Shown: positions 8,250 through 16,367 of the stretch, piece after piece
Numbering within the stretch: position 1 is the first letter of the stretch
Layout of the letters: each line of letters starts with the position of its first letter
Source: Tychonema litorale BBK16
GTDB lineage: Bacteria; Cyanobacteriota; Cyanobacteriia; Cyanobacteriales; Microcoleaceae
Assembly (NCBI RefSeq): GCF_021648855.1
Contig: NZ_JAKJHX010000092.1
Location: 1 to 21,594 of the forward strand
DNA: 21,594 nt
Direction of reading: 5' to 3'
Notes under the pieces: generated by a model
Database searches by the model: none
What the model was told of the DNA's origin: nothing
What the model saw: only the letters and a program-made list of their open reading frames with translations
Made by a program: the position numbers and the translations under genes

Positions 8250-9221
8250 GTGGATTTAAGTCTTGTAGCGTTAAATCTCTTAAATCCACCCGTATTAGCT
8301 TTTTTTATGGGAATGCTGGCAGTTTTTCTGAAATCTGATTTAGAAATTCCAGCGCCAATCCCCAAACTGTTTTCACTGTACCTGTTATTTGCGATCGGAT
8401 TTAAAGGCGGTGTGGAACTGGCAAAAAGTGGATTCGACCAACAAGTCGCACTGACAATTCTGGCCGCGATGTTGATGTCGGCACTTGTGCCTATTTATAC
8501 TTTTTTTATACTGAGAATTAAGCTAGACTCTTATAATGCAGCGGCGATTGCAGCCACCTACGGTTCAATCAGTGCCGTAACATTTATCACCGCAACTTCC
8601 TTTCTCAAAGAACTAGGAATCGATTTTGATGGCTACATGGTAGCAGCCCTAGCACTGATGGAATCCCCAGCAATTATAGTCGGACTAATTCTCGTCAGTG
8701 TATTCGGCGGGGAAGAAGGAAAACGCGAAGTAGTTTGGCCAGAAGTGCTGCAAGAAGCCTTCCTCAACAGTTCTGTATTTCTGCTGATTGGTAGCCTCAT
8801 TATGGGTATCCTAACAGGAGAGCACGGTTGGGAAGTTATGAGCCCGTTTACCCAAGATTTGTTTTACGGCGTTCTGACTTTTTTCTTGTTAGATATGGGA
8901 CTGGTAGCAGCCAGCAGAATTAAAGATTTGCAAGAAGCAGGAGTTTTTCTGATCGGTTTTGCAATCCTAATTCCCATAGTTAACGCAGTAATTGGTTTGC
9001 TAATTGCTCAATTAATCGGAATGCCAAAGGGAGATGCTTTGCTGTTTTCCGTATTGTGTGCGAGTGCTTCATACATAGCAGTACCCGCAGCCATGCGCCT
9101 AACGGTTCCCGAAGCTAATCCAAGTCTTTACATTTCAACGGCCTTAGCAGTGACGTTTCCGTTTAACATCATTGTAGGTATTCCCATGTATTTATACGCA
9201 ATCAATATGTTTTGGAGGTGA
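8250..9221 (+). CDS. sbtA: SbtA-family sodium-dependent bicarbonate permease (short form)
   Basis: A 323-aa polytopic membrane protein with about ten hydrophobic segments. The first part carries NPPVLAFFMGMLAVFLKSDL followed by IPKLFSLYLLFAIGFKGG, typical of the Sbt_1 (DUF897) family. It should import bicarbonate with Na+ across the cytoplasmic membrane to feed the carbon-concentrating mechanism. It is about 50 residues shorter than Synechocystis SbtA (about 370 aa). The cytoplasmic loop between the two halves (around EEGKREVVWPE) looks reduced. Shorter homologues of this type are known, notably in marine picocyanobacteria. The gene starts with GTG. The next gene is an SbtB-like regulator, and its ribosome binding site lies within the last codons of this one. 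Transport of bicarbonate rather than another anion is inferred from the family and the partner gene. Confidence 0.88.
   Translation: MDLSLVALNLLNPPVLAFFMGMLAVFLKSDLEIPAPIPKLFSLYLLFAIGFKGGVELAKSGFDQQVALTILAAMLMSALVPIYTFFILRIKLDSYNAAAIAATYGSISAVTFITATSFLKELGIDFDGYMVAALALMESPAIIVGLILVSVFGGEEGKREVVWPEVLQEAFLNSSVFLLIGSLIMGILTGEHGWEVMSPFTQDLFYGVLTFFLLDMGLVAASRIKDLQEAGVFLIGFAILIPIVNAVIGLLIAQLIGMPKGDALLFSVLCASASYIAVPAAMRLTVPEANPSLYISTALAVTFPFNIIVGIPMYLYAINMFWR
9214..9218 (+). promoter_or_regulatory. Ribosome binding site of sbtB inside the end of sbtA
   Basis: GGAGG overlaps the last codons of sbtA, which stops with TGA at 9219-9221. Two ATG codons follow at 9223 and 9226. The spacing of 7 nt favours the second. 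The overlap suggests translational coupling of transporter and regulator. Confidence 0.65.
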
Positions 9222-9225
9222 GATG

Positions 9226-9534
9226 ATGGATTCAGTGAAAAGGATAGAAATAATAGCTCATTCAGTTGAGTTGGGCAAGATTTTAGATGGTTTAGACAAA
9301 GCTGGTGTCCAGGGTTATTCGGTGATTCGTGATGTCGCTGGAAAAAGTACCAGGGATCACGTTTCCCGTGATTCATCTATGACGATGCTGGATAATATTT
9401 ATGTGCTGGCTTTTTGTGAACCAGATCAAGTATCACGAGTTGCAGAAAACATTAGACCAGTTCTGAATAGGTTTGGTGGGTCGTGTTTTATTTCGGATGC
9501 GGTGGAATTGCTAATTACTAGGTGTGTTGGATAG
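9226..9534 (+). CDS. sbtB: SbtB-like PII-family regulator of the bicarbonate permease
   Basis: About 102 aa from ATG 9226; ATG 9223 adds one Met. The alternating hydrophobic pattern (RIEIIAHSVELGKILDGLDK, AGVQGYSVIRDVAGKS, a central variable T-loop-like region, YVLAFCEP, CFISDAVELLI) fits the small ferredoxin-like fold of SbtB, a divergent PII protein. SbtB trimers bind SbtA and adenine nucleotides (cAMP, AMP, ATP/ADP) and gate bicarbonate uptake. The position directly after an SbtA-type permease is the best support. Unlike Synechocystis SbtB, the chain ends at TRCVG without the C-terminal CGPEGC redox loop, so any redox control through that loop should be absent. Another small PII-like protein cannot be fully excluded. 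Confidence 0.78.
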   Translation: MDSVKRIEIIAHSVELGKILDGLDKAGVQGYSVIRDVAGKSTRDHVSRDSSMTMLDNIYVLAFCEPDQVSRVAENIRPVLNRFGGSCFISDAVELLITRCVG

Positions 9535-9538
9535 AAAG

Positions 9539-9636
9539 TCAGTTGACAGTTGTCAGTTGACTGTTGTCATTCCCAATTCCCAATTCCCAGTTACCAATTA
9601 CCAATTACCAATTACCAATTACCAATTACCAAATTC
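9539..9636 (+). repeat. Heptanucleotide array with drifting unit
   Basis: Fourteen consecutive 7-bp units in one phase fill 98 bp. In order they are TCAGTTG, ACAGTTG, TCAGTTG, ACTGTTG, TCATTCC, CAATTCC twice, CAGTTAC, CAATTAC five times and CAAATTC. This is typical of the short tandemly repeated repetitive (STRR) sequences of filamentous cyanobacteria. It separates sbtB from the GAPDH gene and probably encodes nothing. Confidence 0.85.
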
Positions 9637-9726
9637 TTAAGAGATAGAAAAGATTAAGTTGTACCAATGAGTTGCCGTGCTAAGTTCTAACGCACAAGTT
9701 GCGATCGAGATAGCGATATTTTCAAG

Positions 9727-9731
9727 AGGAG
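9727..9731 (+). promoter_or_regulatory. Ribosome binding site of the GAPDH gene
   Basis: AGGAG lies 8 nt before the ATG at 9740. It is part of a longer AAGAGGAG and is a strong site compared with most genes in this window. No convincing promoter hexamers were identified in the 9637-9726 stretch upstream. Confidence 0.75.
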
Positions 9732-9736
9732 TTTAA

Positions 9737-10771
<1,035 letters not shown>

Positions 10772-10800
10772 TTTTTGGTGGGGTGGGGATTTTGGATGGG

Positions 10801-10863
10801 TTCCCAATTCTCAATTCCCAATTCCCAATTCCCCATTCCCAATTCCCAATTCCCCATTCCTTC
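10801..10863 (+). repeat. Heptanucleotide array between gap and the DUF1823 gene
   Basis: Nine 7-bp units in phase, mostly TTCCCAA or TTCCCCA, with one TTCTCAA and a last TTCCTTC. It ends 7 nt before the ATG of the next gene, so the DUF1823 leader is made almost entirely of repeat DNA. It stays open in the DUF1823 frame back to a TTG overlapping the gap stop. Confidence 0.82.
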
Positions 10864-10869
10864 TTCTAT

Positions 10870-11235
10870 ATGTCTGAATTGCCACCTCTGAACAACGAAA
10901 CTATTTGGGCTATCCTCAATGAAGAGATGGACGATGCTGCTGTCAATCGGTTAGTTTGGCAATATCTCGGTTATCGTTGTGATGCAGAGACTGGGCTATG
11001 GGACAGCACAAATGTTGCTGACGAGTGGCGCAAAGAGTATCCACAACCGCCGGATTTTATCGATTCTAGACCTGCAACGGTGAAATTGACTCGATCGATC
11101 ATTCCAGAAAATAAGCAGTTACTGAAGGAAAAATTGGGCTTTCAGGGCTATAAAATTGGGGAATTCGGGCCGAGACAGACTCGCAGGGCGACGATGGCTA
11201 ATTGGCTGATGGGTTTTATGTCTAAAATTGACTGA
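10870..11235 (+). CDS. DUF1823 family protein, function unknown
   Basis: A 121-aa soluble protein starting [20 protein letters not shown], typical of the cyanobacterial DUF1823 family. The chain is rich in Trp and charged residues and has no signal peptide or membrane segment. Its C-terminal part ([16 protein letters not shown]) is basic and hydrophobic. The frame is open upstream to a TTG at 10768, but those 34 codons are heptamer repeat DNA encoding FPIPHSQ-like peptides, so ATG 10870 is the better start. No Shine-Dalgarno sequence precedes it. The gene lies 98 nt after gap in the same direction and may be read through from it. No biochemical role is assigned to the family as far as I can state. 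Confidence 0.8.
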   Translation: MSELPPLNNETIWAILNEEMDDAAVNRLVWQYLGYRCDAETGLWDSTNVADEWRKEYPQPPDFIDSRPATVKLTRSIIPENKQLLKEKLGFQGYKIGEFGPRQTRRATMANWLMGFMSKID

Positions 11236-11256
11236 CATCTGGCTGGTCTATAAACT
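11228..11256 (+). promoter_or_regulatory. Possible promoter of the CsgG-like gene
   Basis: TTGACT (11228-11233) overlaps the end of the DUF1823 gene. It is followed by TATAAA (11249-11254, 15-nt spacer) or TAAACT (11251-11256, 17-nt spacer), about 40 nt before the ATG at 11296. The hexamers are decent but the spacing is ambiguous. Confidence 0.35.
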
Positions 11257-11295
11257 ATTGTAGAGTCGGAACAAAACAACTGTGAGCAAAAATTT

Positions 11296-11994
11296 ATGAA
11301 AATAACTCCCATATCTCGCTTAACCAGTATTTCTCTCGCTGCACTCATGCTAGCAGGCGTTGGTGTAAGCGCGATCGCGACACCAGCCACCACCCAACCA
11401 ACAGCCCTCCAAACAGCGCAAGCTACTGCCAAAAAGCGTCTTGTCGTCATGGACTTCGACTATGGCACTACCAACAGTTGGTATAGTTCCTACAGAGGAG
11501 TCGGCGCGGCCAGAGGCATTAGCGAATTGCTAATCAACGAACTGGTAAACAATGGGACTTATACTGTAGTCGATCGCAGTAAAATCGAACAAGCCCTCAA
11601 ACAGCAAAATCACAGTGGCGCGATAGATGCCGGCACCGCGGCAGAAGTTGGCAAAAAATTAGGAGTTGACGCCGTACTTATTGGCACCATTACCAAGTTT
11701 AATGTTGACAAACAATCCGGCGGCGGCAGTTTTATGGGAATCGGCAGCAGTTCAAGCAAAACCAAAGCCATTGTTCAAATTGATGTGCGATTAATCGGTA
11801 CAGCTTCGGGAGATATTCTTGCTACCGCCAAAGCAGTAGGAGAAGCAGATCAAAGTGATTCTAGCGTCTCTGTACTGGGAATCGGTGGCAGTTCCAGCAG
11901 CAATAATGAAGATTCACTTTTGAGCGCTGCCGTCGATAAAGCTGTAGCACAAATGGTAACTAAACTTGCAGAATTATCTAAGAAATTAGGCTAG
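11296..11994 (+). CDS. Secreted CsgG-like protein
   Basis: A 232-aa protein. Residues 1 to about 32 form a Sec signal peptide: basic start MKITPISR, hydrophobic core ISLAALMLAGVGVSAIA, and a likely cleavage near ATPATT. No lipobox Cys is present, unlike true CsgG lipoproteins. The mature part has the CsgG/HfaB pattern: RLVVMDFDYG, a stretch beginning ISELLINELVNNGTYTVVDR, AEVGKKLGVDAVLIGTITKF, and a VDVRLIGTASGDIL-like strand with IQIDVRL character. CsgG-like domains are found in envelope assembly and secretion proteins. This short form probably acts in the periplasm or outer membrane. Two Ser/Gly-rich loops (about residues 144-155 and 191-202) are low-complexity. The gene ends in a convergent arrangement with the GT4 gene. 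Family assignment is good; the role is unknown. Confidence 0.78.
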   Translation: MKITPISRLTSISLAALMLAGVGVSAIATPATTQPTALQTAQATAKKRLVVMDFDYGTTNSWYSSYRGVGAARGISELLINELVNNGTYTVVDRSKIEQALKQQNHSGAIDAGTAAEVGKKLGVDAVLIGTITKFNVDKQSGGGSFMGIGSSSSKTKAIVQIDVRLIGTASGDILATAKAVGEADQSDSSVSVLGIGGSSSSNNEDSLLSAAVDKAVAQMVTKLAELSKKLG

Positions 11995-12026
11995 CTATCT
12001 AGGACTAGGACACGGCACTATGCTAA

Positions 12027-12040
12027 TTAGGTTAACCTAA
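12027..12040. other. Perfect 14-bp palindrome in the convergent intergenic region
   Basis: TTAGGTTAACCTAA is a perfect palindrome 33 nt after the CsgG-like stop and 93 nt before the end of the oppositely directed GT4 gene. It is too short for a strong terminator and might be a protein-binding site. Little else is visible between 11995 and 12132, apart from a weak GTAGA...TCTAC pairing around a T run near 12065. Confidence 0.4.
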
Positions 12041-12132
12041 AGAACGCATTTCAGTAGAGATGGTTTTTTGTGGAATCTACCATGTTTCGCGATCAGTTGT
12101 TCATTCAGATGTCAACTGTTCGCCTTTGTTTG

Positions 12133-13215
12133 TTAAATATATCGATCGAGAATAGCAGCAGTTTCCCGGCCTGTTTTTTCCCAGCTAAATTGTTTTGCTC
12201 TGACCAAACCGAGTTTCCTTAAGTGCGATCGCACTTGAGAATCCCCTCCAACCTCGTGCATAGCAGCGGTAATCTCCTCAACGCTGTAAGGATTGACCAA
12301 CAATGCGCCGTCCCCCGCCACCTCTGGCATCGAAGACAGGTTAGAGGTGATGACAGGAGTACCACAAGCCATAGCTTCGAGTACGGGGAGGCCGAACCCT
12401 TCCCAAAGACTAGGAAAAACCAGGGCGATCGCCTGATTGATGACTTTCGGCAAATCACCCACAGCAATGTAATCTAAGAATTTTACGCGATCGAGCAAAC
12501 CCAATTCTGCCACCTGCGCTTTCAACAGTGGCGTATAGCGTTTATCTTCCGATCCAGCTATCCACAACTCATACTCGCAACTACTCGGTAAAGCAGCAAA
12601 TGCTGCTACAACTCGCTGCAAATTTTTATGAGGATTGTGACGACCAAGATAAAGAAAATAATTGCTAGTAGGTAAATCTAGAAAGCGAAAAAAACTGGTA
12701 TCATATCCAGGATAAATGGACGTAATTAAATCAGTAGGAATCTGACAAAAATCAGCGATATCTTTAGCAGTTGCCTCAGAATCGCAGATGACGTGTTCAG
12801 CCTGTCGCAGCACTTGGGGAATATAGTAGCGATGGTAAGGTGTCAGCGGATCGAAACGGCGGGGAAATCGCAGCGCAATTAAATCATGTACTGTAATTAT
12901 ATAGCGACAGCCAGCAAATACCGGAGCTTCGGGAATCGGTGAAAATATTAAGTTAGATTTTAACTCTTTGTAAATTTTGGGAAGCTGGGTTTGTGTCCAC
13001 AGCAAGCGGTTGATGTGTCCTTTAGTTCCCTGTTCTGGAGTTAAGTTAGATGGAATTTTATAGCAGGTGTAATTGGGTATTTCGGCGGCGGTGAGTAAAG
13101 TCGGGTTAAGAGATTGAAGGTAGGGAAACAGATTTTTGGCGTAAATTGATAAACCTGTTGGTTTGGAAATTAGGAAGGAGAGATTGATTAGTAAATTGGA
13201 TGGAAAATTTGGCAT
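12133..13215 (-). CDS. Glycosyltransferase family 4 (GT4, GT-B fold)
   Basis: A 360-aa protein with the two-domain GT-B layout. The N-terminal acceptor half contains [14 protein letters not shown] and [12 protein letters not shown]. The C-terminal donor half contains [28 protein letters not shown] and the [18 protein letters not shown] motif, with the conserved E-x7-E pair that binds the nucleotide sugar. It should use a nucleotide-activated sugar to extend a polysaccharide or glycolipid, in the cytoplasm or at the membrane. The gene begins at ATG 13215, is complete, and runs convergently with the CsgG-like gene. It follows the TerD gene on the same strand after about 118 nt containing a large hairpin, so it is probably transcribed separately. 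The specific sugar cannot be deduced. Confidence 0.9.
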   Translation of the reverse strand: MPNFPSNLLINLSFLISKPTGLSIYAKNLFPYLQSLNPTLLTAAEIPNYTCYKIPSNLTPEQGTKGHINRLLWTQTQLPKIYKELKSNLIFSPIPEAPVFAGCRYIITVHDLIALRFPRRFDPLTPYHRYYIPQVLRQAEHVICDSEATAKDIADFCQIPTDLITSIYPGYDTSFFRFLDLPTSNYFLYLGRHNPHKNLQRVVAAFAALPSSCEYELWIAGSEDKRYTPLLKAQVAELGLLDRVKFLDYIAVGDLPKVINQAIALVFPSLWEGFGLPVLEAMACGTPVITSNLSSMPEVAGDGALLVNPYSVEEITAAMHEVGGDSQVRSHLRKLGLVRAKQFSWEKTGRETAAILDRYI

Positions 13216-13249
13216 GGGATAATATATTCGATCTTGTCAAGGTTTAGCT

Positions 13250-13304
13250 GGGCGGGTTTATTTAGATGGTCAATTATTGGCAATTATGGTTGGTGAACCC
13301 GCCC
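13250..13304. repeat. Inverted repeat between the terD and GT4 genes
   Basis: GGGCGGGTT (13250-13258) and AACCCGCCC (13296-13304) are perfect reverse complements 37 nt apart, and the latter continues into CCTACAA. It follows the stop of the minus-strand terD gene by 29 nt and could act as its terminator. GGGCGGGTT...AACCCGCCCC elements recur between cyanobacterial genes, so it may be a dispersed repeat. Confidence 0.6.
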
Positions 13305-13333
13305 CTACAAGCCTGAATTTAACAGATTTGATA

Positions 13334-13933
13334 TTACCGCATAAATGAACCGACAACACCGTTCATATCCTCAGCCAAAGGATTTCCCAAAGCCTTAAAC
13401 TTCCAGTCGCCGCCTTCTCGATAAACTTCTCCCATTAACATATTGAGTTTTCCTTCATAGGAAGAGTCATTTGACAAACGATAGCGAGCAATTTCTTTTC
13501 CAGTCGCATCTACAGCCCTCACAAAAGCATTATCTACCATGCCAAAATGCTGTTTTCTCTCTTGAGCATTATAAATATTCACACCCAAAACAATTTTGTG
13601 ATACTGTTCCGGCAAAGCACTGAGTTTAACCAATATTTGTTCGTCGTCACCATCTCCAGCACCGGTGAGATTGTCGCCCGTGTGAACAACTGTTTTATCC
13701 TTTGACTCCAAATGAGAGTAATAAATCACATCTTCTTTGTAGTTCTTTAACTTGCCGTTTTCTCCCAATAAAAGAGCGTAGGAATCTAAGTCAAAATTAG
13801 CACCACTGCTTCTGCCAAAAAGACTTTTTTTTGTTTTCGCCACATCCCATCCCAAAGCCATTGTTACCCTAGATAAATCGTATTCACTTTTGCTGAGAAC
13901 AATTGACTGTCCTTTTGTCAAGTTGATAGCCAT
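13334..13933 (-). CDS. terD: TerD family protein (first of three Ter-domain genes)
   Basis: A 199-aa single-domain TerD protein beginning MAINLTKGQSIVL. The family pattern is intact: MALGWDV, NFDLDSYALLLGENGKL, the GDGDDEQI acidic loop, IVLGVNIYNAQERKQHFG and NAFVRAVD. TerD domains bind Ca2+ through acidic residues of this kind and take part in tellurite, oxidative and other stress responses. This copy is the most divergent of the three here. It has an extra Lys/Ser-rich segment (AKTKKSLFGRSSG) and a different C-terminus (GNPLAEDMNGVVGSFMR). It is separated from the upstream terF-like gene by a hairpin-bearing MITE-like element, so it may be expressed independently. No Shine-Dalgarno sequence precedes its ATG. 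Confidence 0.9.
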   Translation of the reverse strand: MAINLTKGQSIVLSKSEYDLSRVTMALGWDVAKTKKSLFGRSSGANFDLDSYALLLGENGKLKNYKEDVIYYSHLESKDKTVVHTGDNLTGAGDGDDEQILVKLSALPEQYHKIVLGVNIYNAQERKQHFGMVDNAFVRAVDATGKEIARYRLSNDSSYEGKLNMLMGEVYREGGDWKFKALGNPLAEDMNGVVGSFMR

Positions 13934-13957
13934 ATTTTTGTGATTGTGTAAAGTGTA

Positions 13958-14044
13958 TATAGCAGTCCTTGCAGGAGTCGTAAAGTTTTTTACCCCACCC
14001 CAACCCTCCCCTTATTAAGGGGAGGGAGTAAGAAATTCACAAAT
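13958..14044 (-). mobile_element. MITE-like element, copy A (87 bp)
   Basis: This segment is the reverse complement of 16918-17004 with a single mismatch (near 13991). One end is TATAGCAGTCCTT. The interior holds a perfect 10-bp hairpin, CCCTCCCCTT-att-AAGGGGAGGG (14004-14026). The other end lacks the terminal AGGATTGCTATA seen in copy B, so copy A looks truncated. It lies between the terF-like gene and terD, where its hairpin could terminate or attenuate transcription. Confidence 0.8.
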
Positions 14045-14088
14045 GATTAATCATTTCTCTAAGCTAGCATTTTGTTTGCCTTTCAGGG

Positions 14089-15615
14089 CTAATTGTACGG
14101 TAATAGATTTTTGAGTCGCGCCGATTTCACCCAATTGGGATATTCTGCTGTCAGCAAATCGTATAATTCCTCATCTGCCATACTTTCTGGGTCTTCTACA
14201 CTGAAGAAATCGGCGTTATCGAGGTAGCGATCGCCCATTTCGTCAAGTTGCTCTAAAAAACTAAAATCGCTCGCTGTAGCCCTAGAGAACCACCCGCCAA
14301 CGCCCTTATTTTTGACATCTTTCTTCGATTTGCTGATCGCCATAAACTGCCAAAATATCGGCTCATAGGACGACCATTTTAGCTGCTGCTTGGTTCCAAA
14401 CTCATCCGCAGTCGCTCCATCAGTTACAAACATCACATAGACAGGTTTATCGGCTCTAATAGGTGCGTAGCGACTGCCATCACGAGCGTCTGGAAAATAG
14501 AAATTTCTAATCTCCTGCATCACTCGACCGTAATAAGTACCTCCTTCTAAAGGATACCGCTTCAGTATATGATGGATGAAGTTGGGAAAATTGTCGATCG
14601 ACATTTCGCCGGCATTATAAGAGTTGATGCCAAACAAGAATATATCCATCGCTGCGTTGTCATCAAACCGACATCCCAAAGCCAAAATCTTCTCTGCTAA
14701 ACGCTGAATTTTTCCCGAACTGTACAACGAAGACATAGAGGCAGAAATATCCAGACAAAGTGCTACTTTGGCATCGTGATTTGTGAGATTTGCCTTCTTG
14801 AGGGAGATATCGGCTTTCTTGACGAGGTTGAAAATGTGTGGGGCTTTTTCCTCAAGTTTTTTGTCTAAAACTATAGCTTTCTGACTTTTGTCACTAACTT
14901 TGGGAGTTGCTAATTCAGTAATTGCTAATTCTGGAATTACTAATTCTGGAATTACTAATTCTGGAATTGTCAATTGAGTAGTTGCTAATTCTGGGATTTC
15001 TAAATCCGAATTTTTTAAGTTAGTTTCTTTTTGCTCAGTTTCCTGTTTGATTTCGACATAATATTTATTTACAAAGCTTTGTAAGCCAGCGTTGTATCCT
15101 TCTCCTACAGCTTGAAATCTCCACTTTGCATTTTTTTTGTATAACCGTCCAAACTCGACTGCTGTCTCTTGTGAAAAATTGTTTTTGAGATTGTAGGAAG
15201 CAAGTTCAGTGTCGGTTTCTGAGTTGTAAAGTCTAATAAAAGCATTCTGGATTTGGCTAAAACTTTGATTTTTTGCCTGTGCTTCGTGAATGGTGACGAC
15301 AAAAATAATTTCTGTAATAGCTGGATTTATTTTACTAAAATCTAGATCAATCGTCTCGTTATCTCCTTTACCTTTAGCAGTTCCGTGATTTCCTAAGTGG
15401 TGTAGAGACTGGTCGAGCGATCGCACATTATTGTAAAAGACAAAATATTTTTCATCGGGAATTTTGCCATCTGCACCCAACATGAATACGGAAGCATCTA
15501 TCTCATAGCTTTCTGTGTTTTGATTTATTTGCCAGCCGAGGACGACGGACAATTTGTGTAAATTAGCATCTTGGAAAAGATTAAATCTTTCGCCCTTACT
15601 TAATTGTATTTCCAT
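14089..15615 (-). CDS. terF: TerF-like protein: TerD domain fused to a von Willebrand A domain
   Basis: 508 aa from ATG 15615; a GTG one codon earlier is less likely. GAGGA lies 8 nt upstream of the ATG. Residues about 1-195 are a TerD domain (MEIQLSKGERFNL, VVLGWQI, DASVFMLGADGKIP, GDNETIDLDF, VTIHEAQAKNQSF). Residues about 202-236 are a linker of seven pentapeptides of the (E/Q/D)-L-x-(I/T)-(P/T) type. Residues about 280-505 are a vWA domain with an intact MIDAS: DISAS at 289-293, Thr360 in EGGTYYG and Asp399 in VTDGATADEF. This matches the TerF architecture of ter loci, thought to act in stress-responsive, metal-dependent complexes at the membrane. It is probably co-transcribed with the upstream terD, 127 nt away across a palindrome. 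Confidence 0.9.
   Translation of the reverse strand: MEIQLSKGERFNLFQDANLHKLSVVLGWQINQNTESYEIDASVFMLGADGKIPDEKYFVFYNNVRSLDQSLHHLGNHGTAKGKGDNETIDLDFSKINPAITEIIFVVTIHEAQAKNQSFSQIQNAFIRLYNSETDTELASYNLKNNFSQETAVEFGRLYKKNAKWRFQAVGEGYNAGLQSFVNKYYVEIKQETEQKETNLKNSDLEIPELATTQLTIPELVIPELVIPELAITELATPKVSDKSQKAIVLDKKLEEKAPHIFNLVKKADISLKKANLTNHDAKVALCLDISASMSSLYSSGKIQRLAEKILALGCRFDDNAAMDIFLFGINSYNAGEMSIDNFPNFIHHILKRYPLEGGTYYGRVMQEIRNFYFPDARDGSRYAPIRADKPVYVMFVTDGATADEFGTKQQLKWSSYEPIFWQFMAISKSKKDVKNKGVGGWFSRATASDFSFLEQLDEMGDRYLDNADFFSVEDPESMADEELYDLLTAEYPNWVKSARLKNLLPYN
14909..15013 (-). repeat. 15-bp tandem repeat encoding the TerF linker
   Basis: Seven 15-bp units in phase. Two are identical (ACTAATTCTGGAATT on the plus strand), a third differs at one base, and the others are diverged. 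Each unit encodes one pentapeptide such as ELVIP. The copy number keeps the frame whatever it is, so the linker length can vary by slippage or recombination. Confidence 0.8.
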
Positions 15616-15698
15616 CACGTTTATCCTCTAATTAGTAGGATTTGAAATCAAGGGAAATATTTTGGATTTTGCTGAATTTTATTGATGGATAAATCTCC

Positions 15699-15727
15699 GT
15701 AGGGACACGGCACTGCCGTGTCCCTAC
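15699..15727. repeat. Perfect 29-nt palindrome between terD and terF
   Basis: Arms of 14 nt, GTAGGGACACGGCA and its exact reverse complement, surround a single central base. On the transcript of the minus-strand genes this forms a strong hairpin between the terD stop (15745) and the terF start (15615). The same core (CGGCACTGCCGTGTCC) occurs twice next to dnaA at 19946-20013. It is probably a dispersed cyanobacterial repeat and may reduce read-through. Confidence 0.75.
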
Positions 15728-15744
15728 TTTATCTGGAGGACCTT

Positions 15745-16317
15745 TTATCCGGTATACTTGTCTACAAAGCTTTGCAAGCCTGAATTGTAGCCTTGTCCGA
15801 CTGCTTGGAACCTCCACTCACCGTCTTTCTTATAAAGTTTGCCAAATTCGATCGCAGTTTCCCTAGAAAAATCCTCATCCAAATCGTATTTAAGGACTTC
15901 TGTGTTAGTCGTGGTATCGTAAATTCTGATAAAAGCATTCCGCACTTGACCGAAGTTTTGCCTTCTCGATTCTGCTTCATGGATTGTCACCACAAACACA
16001 ATTTCTTGAACCGCCGCATCAACTTTAGTTAAATCGACAGTTACTGTTTCGTCATCGCCAAGTCCTTCTCCGGTTCTGCTATCTCCGAGATGTATTACAG
16101 AAGTGTCCGGCGATTGCTTATTGTTATAGAAAACCAAGCATTTTTCGCTGGGAATTTTCCCGGTAGCCCCCAACATAAATACGGAAGCATCTAAGTCAAA
16201 CGCCCCGCCTGTGTCTGTAGCATTGGTATCCCATCCCAAACCAATCCCGGCATTTTTCAGTCCCGGTGCTTCTTTAGATAGATTGATTCTCTCGCCTTTG
16301 CTCAAGTTGATAGACAT
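15745..16317 (-). CDS. terD: TerD family protein (second single-domain copy)
   Basis: 190 aa when started at ATG 16317 (MSINLSKGERINL). An upstream ATG at 16341 adds eight residues, but an AGGAG lies 5 nt before 16317 and the family starts exactly there. All TerD landmarks are present: GIGLGWD, FDLDASVFMLGATGKIP, FYNNKQSPD, GDDETVTVDL, IVFVVTIHEAESRRQNFGQV, NAFIRIYD and the C-terminal FQAVGQGYNSGLQSFVDKY. The acidic loops are those that bind Ca2+ in characterised TerD proteins. The last motif is shared almost word for word with the TerD part of the neighbouring TerF-like protein, which indicates local duplication. It lies 51 nt after def on the same strand, so read-through from def is likely. 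Confidence 0.92.
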   Translation of the reverse strand: MSINLSKGERINLSKEAPGLKNAGIGLGWDTNATDTGGAFDLDASVFMLGATGKIPSEKCLVFYNNKQSPDTSVIHLGDSRTGEGLGDDETVTVDLTKVDAAVQEIVFVVTIHEAESRRQNFGQVRNAFIRIYDTTTNTEVLKYDLDEDFSRETAIEFGKLYKKDGEWRFQAVGQGYNSGLQSFVDKYTG

Positions 16318-16367
16318 TTGCTCTCCTGTTTGCAACATCATTGGGATTATGCCAATTATATCAAGTG

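Noticed and set aside
9539..9636. Possible CRISPR array
   Set aside because: The units are 7 bp without spacers, so this is a short tandem repeat array. The same applies to the arrays at 10801, 17041 and 21545.
13334..16317. A complete tellurite resistance operon
   Set aside because: Only TerD-type and TerF-type genes are present. TerA, TerB, TerC and TerZ-type partners were not found in the window.
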